Source: Lactobacillales bacterium
Lineage (GTDB): Bacteria; Bacillota_I; Bacilli_A; RF39; UBA660
NCBI GenBank assembly: GCA_015059545.1
Contig: SVAG01000001.1
Coordinates: 231,381-295,380 of the forward strand
DNA: 64,000 nucleotides
Direction: 5' to 3'
Both the position numbers and the translations under genes were made by a program. Under the pieces are notes generated by a model. It saw only the letters and a program-made list of their open reading frames with translations, did not search any database and was not told the DNA's origin. Every line of letters starts with the position of its first letter. The first letter of the stretch is position 1. Positions 57,702 to 64,000 of this stretch are shown piece after piece.

Positions 57702-58307
57702 ATGAATTCTATTATAGGAATAATAAGTAGAAAAGAAAATAATAAATATTATGTTAAAGAAGAAGTAGTAAATATGATTTTAAAGTATAAAAGTATTCCG
57801 ATTATTATAAATTCAAATAATGAAGAATCAATAGATTTATGTGATGGAATAATATTTCCAGGAGGAGATGATATAGAAGAAAATGATATAAAATTAATTA
57901 GAATTATACATGAAAAAGATATACCATGTTTAGGAATATGTTTAGGAATGCAAGAGATGGGTTATGCATTTAATGGACATTTTAATAAAATAAGTAATTA
58001 TAACCATTTAAAACAAAATAAATATGTACATGAAGTAAAAATAAATAAAAAATCTAAATTATATGGGATATTAAATAAAGAAGTTATTAAAGTAAATAGT
58101 AGACATAAAGACTATTTAATAGATACTGATTTATTTATAACAGGAGTAAGTGATGTTATAGAAAGTATAGAAGATACTAGTAAAAATTTTTTTATAGGAG
58201 TACAATGGCATCCAGAATCTATGTTAGATTACGATTTAGATAGTAACTTATTAATAGAAGAATTTATAAAACAATGTCATAATTATAAATTAACTAAAAA
58301 TATATAA
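57702..58307 (+). CDS. Class I glutamine amidotransferase-like hydrolase (peptidase C26)
   Basis: A 201-residue member of the gamma-glutamyl-gamma-aminobutyrate hydrolase (PuuD) family. The nucleophile cysteine is in CLGICLGMQEMG, and the catalytic His-Glu pair in GVQWHPES; DGIIFPGGDDIE forms the oxyanion region. Family members cut gamma-glutamyl compounds or free ammonia from glutamine. It is shorter than E. coli PuuD (254) and no polyamine genes are nearby, so the substrate is open. RBS TTGGTGAT precedes ATG. Confidence 0.85.
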   Translation: MNSIIGIISRKENNKYYVKEEVVNMILKYKSIPIIINSNNEESIDLCDGIIFPGGDDIEENDIKLIRIIHEKDIPCLGICLGMQEMGYAFNGHFNKISNYNHLKQNKYVHEVKINKKSKLYGILNKEVIKVNSRHKDYLIDTDLFITGVSDVIESIEDTSKNFFIGVQWHPESMLDYDLDSNLLIEEFIKQCHNYKLTKNI

Positions 58308-58351
58308 GATTGATTAGAAATAGAATATTTATTAGAAAAAACTAGTTAAAA

Positions 58352-58381
58352 CTACTTAAATAATGTATAATGATTAAGTAG
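58352..58381 (+). promoter_or_regulatory. Dyad flanking the -10 box of tgt
   Basis: CTACTTAA (58352-58359) and TTAAGTAG (58374-58381) are perfect inverted arms around TATAAT (58366-58371). A related direct copy, CTAGTTAA, lies 10 bases upstream of the left arm. This looks like a repressor operator; no preQ1 riboswitch pattern was seen. Confidence 0.45.
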
Positions 58382-60057
<1,676 letters not shown>

Positions 60058-60059
<2 letters not shown>

Positions 60060-60088
60060 AAAAAATCTTCAAACGAAGATTTTTTTTA
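60058..60088 (+). terminator. Bidirectional terminator between membrane protein gene and nusG
   Basis: AATCTTC (60063-60069), loop AAAC, GAAGATT (60074-60080), with A and T runs on both sides; serves both converging genes. Confidence 0.88.
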
Positions 60089-60610
60089 TGCTTTTTCAAT
60101 ATCAGTTAATCCTAATTCAACAATAGTTTCTTGTCCAAATAAATCTAGTGCAACTTCGATTATTTGACTTTCTATATTAATTGATTTAACTTTACCAAAC
60201 ATAGAAGCAAATGGACCATTAACAACTTTAACACTATCATCAACATTTAAGCTATTACCAATTTCAAGTCTACTCATACCCATGCTACCTAAAATTTTAT
60301 CAACTTCCATAGGAGTTAATGGGAATGGTTTAGCACCTTTACCAGATGAACCAATAAATCCTGTAACACCTGGAGTATTACGAACGATAAACCATGCTTC
60401 ATCATTCATTATCATTTCAACAAGAATGTATCCTGGAAACATCTTTTTTACTTTTTCTTTACCTTTTTCATCAATTATAGTTTCTTCTGGTACTACTACT
60501 CTAAAGATATAGTCTTCCATACCCATAGTACTAGCACGCATCTCTAATTTTTCTTTTACTTTACTTTCATGACCTGAATAAGTATTAACTACATACCATT
60601 CTTTTTCCAT
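60086..60610 (-). CDS. nusG: Transcription factor NusG
   Basis: A 174-residue NusG. The NGN domain starts WYVVNTYSGHESKVKEKLE and has MFPGYILVEM and the RNTPGVTGFIG block; the KOW domain shows VKVVNGPFASMFGKVKSIN. It controls RNA polymerase pausing, termination and coupling to ribosomes. Its start overlaps the secE stop by one base, so secE-nusG is the usual two-gene unit. The rplK-rplA genes that normally follow are absent here; the unit ends at a terminator facing the gene at 59505. Confidence 0.96.
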   Translation of the reverse strand: MEKEWYVVNTYSGHESKVKEKLEMRASTMGMEDYIFRVVVPEETIIDEKGKEKVKKMFPGYILVEMIMNDEAWFIVRNTPGVTGFIGSSGKGAKPFPLTPMEVDKILGSMGMSRLEIGNSLNVDDSVKVVNGPFASMFGKVKSINIESQIIEVALDLFGQETIVELGLTDIEKA

Positions 60611-60780
60611 TAATGAATCACTTCCTTAACAGCAGTTATTAAAAAGTCTAATCCAGTAAAGAATAATGCAAATACTATAACACATAATATAGTAGCTATA
60701 GAATAAGTTGTCATTTCTTTTTTACTAGGCCATTTAATTTTTTTGAATTCTAATTTTACACCTTTAAAAAATTTTTTCAT
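60610..60780 (-). CDS. secE: Preprotein translocase subunit SecE
   Basis: A 56-residue single-span SecE: a basic amphipathic head with FKKIKWPSKKEMTTYS, the signature of the family, then one membrane helix. It clamps SecY in the Sec translocon. The start at 60780 follows AGAGGTGCTT on the minus strand; the reading frame stays open upstream but lacks a ribosome binding site. It is transcribed from a promoter at 60857-60829; rpmG, often upstream, is not present. Confidence 0.93.
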   Translation of the reverse strand: MKKFFKGVKLEFKKIKWPSKKEMTTYSIATILCVIVFALFFTGLDFLITAVKEVIH

Positions 60781-60805
60781 AAGCACCTCTTTTATTTCAA
60801 AATAA

Positions 60806-60823
60806 AAACACCTCTTTGTGTTT
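60806..60823 (-). promoter_or_regulatory. Hairpin at the 5' end of the secE-nusG transcript
   Basis: On the minus strand AAACAC (60823-60818) pairs with GTGTTT (60811-60806), followed by TTTTATTTT. The predicted transcription start falls at the base of the hairpin, so it may stabilise the 5' end or act as a pause or attenuation site. Confidence 0.4.
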
Positions 60824-60828
60824 AAATA

Positions 60829-60857
60829 AATATAACATATTATCACATTTAAGTCAA
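60829..60857 (-). promoter_or_regulatory. Promoter of secE-nusG
   Basis: On the minus strand: TTGACT (60857-60852), 17-base spacer, TATATT (60834-60829). Confidence 0.6.
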
Positions 60858-60953
60858 TAAATATAGTATAAAAATAAAAAAATTAAAAATTTGACAATTT
60901 ATTGACAAAATTCGATATAAATGTGATAAAATTATAATAGCGAGGTGAAAAGT

Positions 60954-62669
60954 ATGGGCAAGGTAATATTATTAACAATATCATTGTTTTTTATATCAAC
61001 TACTTTGATAGTACTTGTTTTATACTTTATACAAAAACATAAGAATAAAAAATATAAAGAACAAATAGATAAATTAGAAATAGAAAAAAATAAATTAGAT
61101 AGTTCACCAGTTATACCAGAATTATCAAAAATTGAAAGCTATTTAAATAATGAAAAATTAGAAGCAATGTATAATAATTGGAAAAATAGATTAGAAGTAA
61201 TTAGAACTAATCAAATACCAAAAATAACAGATATGTTACTTGATACAGATTATTCATTATCAAAAATGGATTATAAAAAAACATTATATAAAATTGCTAG
61301 ACTTGAAATGGAAATATATAAAGTAAGAACAAATTCTGAATTCTTACTTAATGAAATAAAAGAAATAACAGGTAGTGAAGAAAGAAATAGAGCAATCATT
61401 ACTAAGCTAAAAATTAAATATAGAGAATTATATCAACAATTTCAAAATTCTAAAACTGAGTTTGGAGAAAATGCTGAAGTAGTAGAATTACAATTTGAAA
61501 ATATGGCTCGTAAATTTGAAGAATTTGAAACGTTAATGGAAAAAAACGAGTATACAGAAGTTACACCAGTAGTTAAATCAATTGATGAAATGATTAAACA
61601 TATGACAAATGTAATAGAAGAATTACCAGGAATTAATTTAATCGCTACATCAATACTTCCTAAAAAAATAGAAGAAGTAAAAGAAAAATATGAAAAAATG
61701 ACTGAAATGGGATATCCATTAGATTATTTAAATGTAGAATATAATATTAAAGAATCAGAAGAAAAGATAACAGATATTTTATCAAGAGCAAAAGATTTAA
61801 ATATTGAAGATAGTTTATTTGATTTAAAAGTATTATTAGATTATTTTGAATCTTTATTTACTGATTTTGAAAAAGAAAAAGTTAATAGAGTAGACTATGA
61901 AGATGCTAATAAAATATTTAAAAATAAATATGATAAAATTGATAATTTATTAAATGAAATATTAAAAGATATTGATGAAATTAAAAGATTATATAATTTA
62001 TCTGACATTCAGTTAGAAGAATTATATAATATAAAAAAGGATTTAGACACATTATATAATGATTATAATGTATTAATTAAACATACTAGTAATAATACAT
62101 TTGCTTATTCTAAGTTAACAAAAGAAATAGAGACATTATCACTTAAATTAGCTAACTTAGATGAAAGAGTAGAAGTTATATTAGATTCAATTGGAAGTAT
62201 GAAGGAAGATGAAGTTAGAGCTCGTCAACAACTAGAAGAAATAAAAAATATTTTAAAAGAATCTAAAACAAAAATTAGAGAATATAATTTACCAGTAATA
62301 CCAAAAAATTATTTTATAGAATTAAATGATGCACAAGTAGCAATAAAAGAAATAATTAAAGAATTAGATAAAAAACCAATAACAATAGAAGTTTTAAATA
62401 CAAGAGTAGATACTGCAAGAGATTTAGTGTTAAAACTGTATCAAACAACAAAAGAAATGGTTAGAACTGCTATGTTTGCTGAAATGGCAATTGTATATGG
62501 AAATAGATATAGAAGTAGTGTAAATGATTTAGATAAATATTTAAGATATTCAGAAAAATTATTTTACCGTGGAGATTACAAAAAGTCATTAGAAATAACA
62601 ATAAATACTTTAAATAAGGTAGAAGATGGAATATATGAAAAATTATTAAAATTATATTCAAATAACTAA
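60954..62669 (+). CDS. ezrA: Septation ring regulator EzrA
   Basis: A 571-residue protein with one N-terminal membrane helix (about 3-25, outside-in) and a cytosolic domain almost wholly alpha-helical with spectrin-like coiled-coil repeats. The C-terminal QNR-type patch of EzrA appears as YGNRYRSSVNDLDKYLRYSEKLFYRGDYKKSLE. EzrA limits FtsZ ring formation to mid-cell in Bacilli. ATG 60954 follows GCGAGGTG; a GTG at 60945 lies inside that site. Its presence supports a Bacilli origin. Confidence 0.93.
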   Translation: MGKVILLTISLFFISTTLIVLVLYFIQKHKNKKYKEQIDKLEIEKNKLDSSPVIPELSKIESYLNNEKLEAMYNNWKNRLEVIRTNQIPKITDMLLDTDYSLSKMDYKKTLYKIARLEMEIYKVRTNSEFLLNEIKEITGSEERNRAIITKLKIKYRELYQQFQNSKTEFGENAEVVELQFENMARKFEEFETLMEKNEYTEVTPVVKSIDEMIKHMTNVIEELPGINLIATSILPKKIEEVKEKYEKMTEMGYPLDYLNVEYNIKESEEKITDILSRAKDLNIEDSLFDLKVLLDYFESLFTDFEKEKVNRVDYEDANKIFKNKYDKIDNLLNEILKDIDEIKRLYNLSDIQLEELYNIKKDLDTLYNDYNVLIKHTSNNTFAYSKLTKEIETLSLKLANLDERVEVILDSIGSMKEDEVRARQQLEEIKNILKESKTKIREYNLPVIPKNYFIELNDAQVAIKEIIKELDKKPITIEVLNTRVDTARDLVLKLYQTTKEMVRTAMFAEMAIVYGNRYRSSVNDLDKYLRYSEKLFYRGDYKKSLEITINTLNKVEDGIYEKLLKLYSNN

Positions 62670-62694
62670 AATGTAGAATTATCTACATTTTTTA
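62668..62694 (+). terminator. Terminator after ezrA
   Basis: AAAATGTAGA (62668-62677), loop ATTA, TCTACATTTT (62682-62691), T run. Confidence 0.85.
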
Positions 62695-62755
62695 TTATAA
62701 TACTTTAAAAAAAATTTTTTTTAGTATATAATTAATATAGAAAGGAGATATTTAA

Positions 62756-63523
62756 ATGGGTTTATTTTTATTAGTTGTAATAGGCTTGATTTTATTAGGA
62801 TCAATAAAACAAATTAATCAATATGAAAGAGGTATTAAATATACATTAGGTAAATTTAGTAGTATTATGGAACCAGGATGGAATATTGTTTTACCAATTT
62901 TTCAATCATACGACAAAGTTGATATCAGAACTAAAGCAGTAGACGTTCCAGAACAAGAAGCAATCACTAAAGATAACGTTTCAGTTAAAATAAATGCAGT
63001 TATCTATTATAAAATTTTTGATGCTTCTAAAGCAATTTTAGCAGTTGAAAACTTTAGATATGCAGTAAGTCAACTTGCACAAACTACAATGAGAAATGCT
63101 GTTGGAGCTATATCACTTGACGAATTACTAAGTGAAAGAGATAAAATTTCTAGCGAAATTTGTTCAGTTATTGATGCTGCTACAGATCCATGGGGAATTA
63201 AAGTTGAAAATGTTGAATTAAAAGACGTAGCACTTCCAGAAGAAATGAAACGTGTTATTGCTAAAGCAGCAGAAGCAGAAAGAGAAAAACAAGCAGTTAT
63301 TACTAAAGCCTCAGGTGAAGTTGAAGCTTCTCAAAACTTAGCTAAAGCAGCAGAAATAATGGGAGCAACTCCAGGAGCTATGCATTTAAGAACTTTATCA
63401 ACATTAAATGATTTAAGTTCAGATCAATCAAATACAATTATTTTTGCAGTTCCTATAGAAGTATTAAGAGCATTTGAAGGTAATCAAGCACAAAATATTA
63501 TAGACAAAATAGTAAAAAAATAA
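62756..63523 (+). CDS. SPFH/Band 7 (stomatin-like, slipin) membrane protein
   Basis: A 255-residue SPFH protein. A hydrophobic N-terminus (about 1-17) leads to the Band 7 domain: INQYERGIKYTLGKFSSIMEPGWNIVLPI, VDVPEQEAITKDNVSVKINAVIYY, and LDELLSERDKISSEI. The C-terminal helix AKAAEAEREKQAVITKASGEVEASQN drives oligomer formation. Such proteins form membrane microdomains; the NfeD partner usual for slipins is not adjacent in the window. RBS AAAGGAG. Valine GTT and GAC codons are a little more frequent than in neighbours. Confidence 0.93.
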   Translation: MGLFLLVVIGLILLGSIKQINQYERGIKYTLGKFSSIMEPGWNIVLPIFQSYDKVDIRTKAVDVPEQEAITKDNVSVKINAVIYYKIFDASKAILAVENFRYAVSQLAQTTMRNAVGAISLDELLSERDKISSEICSVIDAATDPWGIKVENVELKDVALPEEMKRVIAKAAEAEREKQAVITKASGEVEASQNLAKAAEIMGATPGAMHLRTLSTLNDLSSDQSNTIIFAVPIEVLRAFEGNQAQNIIDKIVKK

Positions 63524-63548
63524 AAAGTTTTAAACTTTTTATTTTTTT
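63519..63548 (+). terminator. Bidirectional terminator at end of SPFH gene
   Basis: AAAAAGTT (63522-63529), loop TTA, AACTTTTT (63533-63540), with AT-rich runs on both sides; shared with the converging gene. Confidence 0.75.
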
Positions 63549-64000
63549 ATGAATAAACAAACTTTTTGGTTATGAGATTCAGTTTCAATTATTTTTGAAC
63601 TTTTTATTTCACTAGATATCTCTTCATAAAAAGATTTCATCTTGCGATAATATTCAAGTTCTTTACTACAGGTACCAACAATAAAAGGAATATTATTACT
63701 ATATGCTTTTCTTAAAATTACTTTTTGATTAGGAATAAAACCTTTCATTAATATTAATTTATTTGATAATCTTATATTTCCATTTGAAATTTTAACTTCA
63801 CATTGATTACTTAAAAATTTACTTAAACAATTATCTTCATGATTAGTTATTTCTTGAATAGGACTATTTCCTATTAAATTTAATTTTTTTATTGTTTGAA
63901 TTAAAGTTTTATTATTATATTTTACTTGTTGTTCCCATTCTACATAATCTTTATTAAATGGATTATTTTCTAATAGTGTTTCTATTTGCTCTTTAGTATA
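63539..64000 (-). CDS. Unknown protein, 5'-truncated by window edge
   Basis: On the minus strand the frame is open from base 64000 to the stop at 63539, giving at least 153 residues; the start lies beyond the window. An internal ATG at 63748 is not a credible start because the frame continues upstream without a stop and no ribosome binding site precedes it. The visible part begins YTKEQIETLLENNPFNKDY and is charged, with cysteines in EDNCLSKFLSNQC and GTCSKELEY. It has no membrane segment. I do not recognise it. Confidence 0.7.
   Translation of the reverse strand, partial: YTKEQIETLLENNPFNKDYVEWEQQVKYNNKTLIQTIKKLNLIGNSPIQEITNHEDNCLSKFLSNQCEVKISNGNIRLSNKLILMKGFIPNQKVILRKAYSNNIPFIVGTCSKELEYYRKMKSFYEEISSEIKSSKIIETESHNQKVCLFIKK

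Noticed and set aside
63539-63748. Complete 69-codon gene at the right edge
   Set aside because: The frame remains open to the window end and the ATG has no ribosome binding site, so this is only the end of a longer gene.

Overview
The window is about 64 kb of very AT-rich DNA, densely packed and mostly on the + strand. It reads as chromosome of a spore-forming, low-GC Bacillota, class Bacilli in the broad sense. The evidence is Spo0A, two alpha/beta-type small acid-soluble spore proteins (SASPs), EzrA, GpsB, RodZ, the CdaA/CdaR pair, TmcAL, an rnpB of the Bacillus (type B) kind right after gpsB, and AGGAGG/AGGTGAT ribosome binding sites before almost every gene. Arginine is nearly always AGA. 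The mix (Bacilli division proteins, sporulation genes, orphan prepilins with huge ectodomains) suggests an uncultured gut-type lineage related to Erysipelotrichales/RF39, but that placement is inference. No IS element, prophage, CRISPR array or rRNA operon was seen.

Layout. 1-7.3 kb: 5'-truncated PrsW-like protease, a Cys-rich repeat surface protein, a polysaccharide-export ABC pair (TagGH/Wzm-Wzt type), tRNA-Leu(CAA), an M23 endopeptidase with C-terminal repeats, a collagen-like protein coupled to a TPR-glycosyltransferase, and thiI. 7.4-16.3 kb: two SASPs, a 709-residue prepilin-anchored lectin-like protein whose 3' end differs in composition, a RhuM-Doc protein behind a structured leader, tmcAL, yceD-rpmF, a prepilin, rodA, vanZ-like and a DUF3048 lipoprotein. 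16.3-29.2 kb: a surface-polysaccharide locus of Wzx/Wzy type (priming transferase, two GT4, Wzy, two GT2, pyruvyl transferase, a MenD-like ThDP enzyme, Wzx flippase, a nucleotide-sugar SDR) followed by galE. 29.2-31.0 kb: two tandem YhcG/DUF1016 nuclease genes. 31-42 kb: prepilin, pgk, lipid flippase plus glycolipid glucosyltransferase, divergent tpiA, spo0A, a fused CpsC-CpsD kinase with its CpsB phosphatase, an LCP ligase and a YebC protein. 42-48 kb: two XRE regulators next to a second large prepilin, an ABC-F ATPase, lipoproteins and a LysM protein. 48-60 kb: thioredoxin-like lipoprotein, stand-alone Clp-type AAA+, trmL, cdaA-cdaR, gpsB, rnpB, rodZ, pgsA, recA, a sporulation-type histidine kinase, a class I amidotransferase and tgt. 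60-64 kb: secE-nusG (minus strand), ezrA, an SPFH protein and a 5'-truncated unknown gene at the right edge.

How it fits together. The priming transferase, GTs, Wzy, Wzx, BY-kinase, CpsB and LCP proteins form a nearly complete route for making, polymerising and attaching a wall polysaccharide. The sporulation genes are scattered, but exact Spo0A-box heptamers lie upstream of spo0A, of a KinB-like kinase (two boxes in tandem) and of the vanZ/DUF3048 pair, suggesting a local Spo0A regulon. Four orphan prepilin-like proteins, two with a shared large ectodomain module, suggest display of big ligand-binding domains by a pilus or pseudopilus whose assembly genes lie elsewhere.

Best candidates for something undescribed: the prepilin-anchored lectin-like protein whose terminal segment looks like the variable repeat of a diversity-generating retroelement; covarying palindromes inside the two tandem YhcG nuclease genes; a MenD-like enzyme recruited to a surface-polysaccharide locus; and an XRE operator shared between a regulator and a giant prepilin. 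All functions are assigned by reading the sequence; no database search was run.
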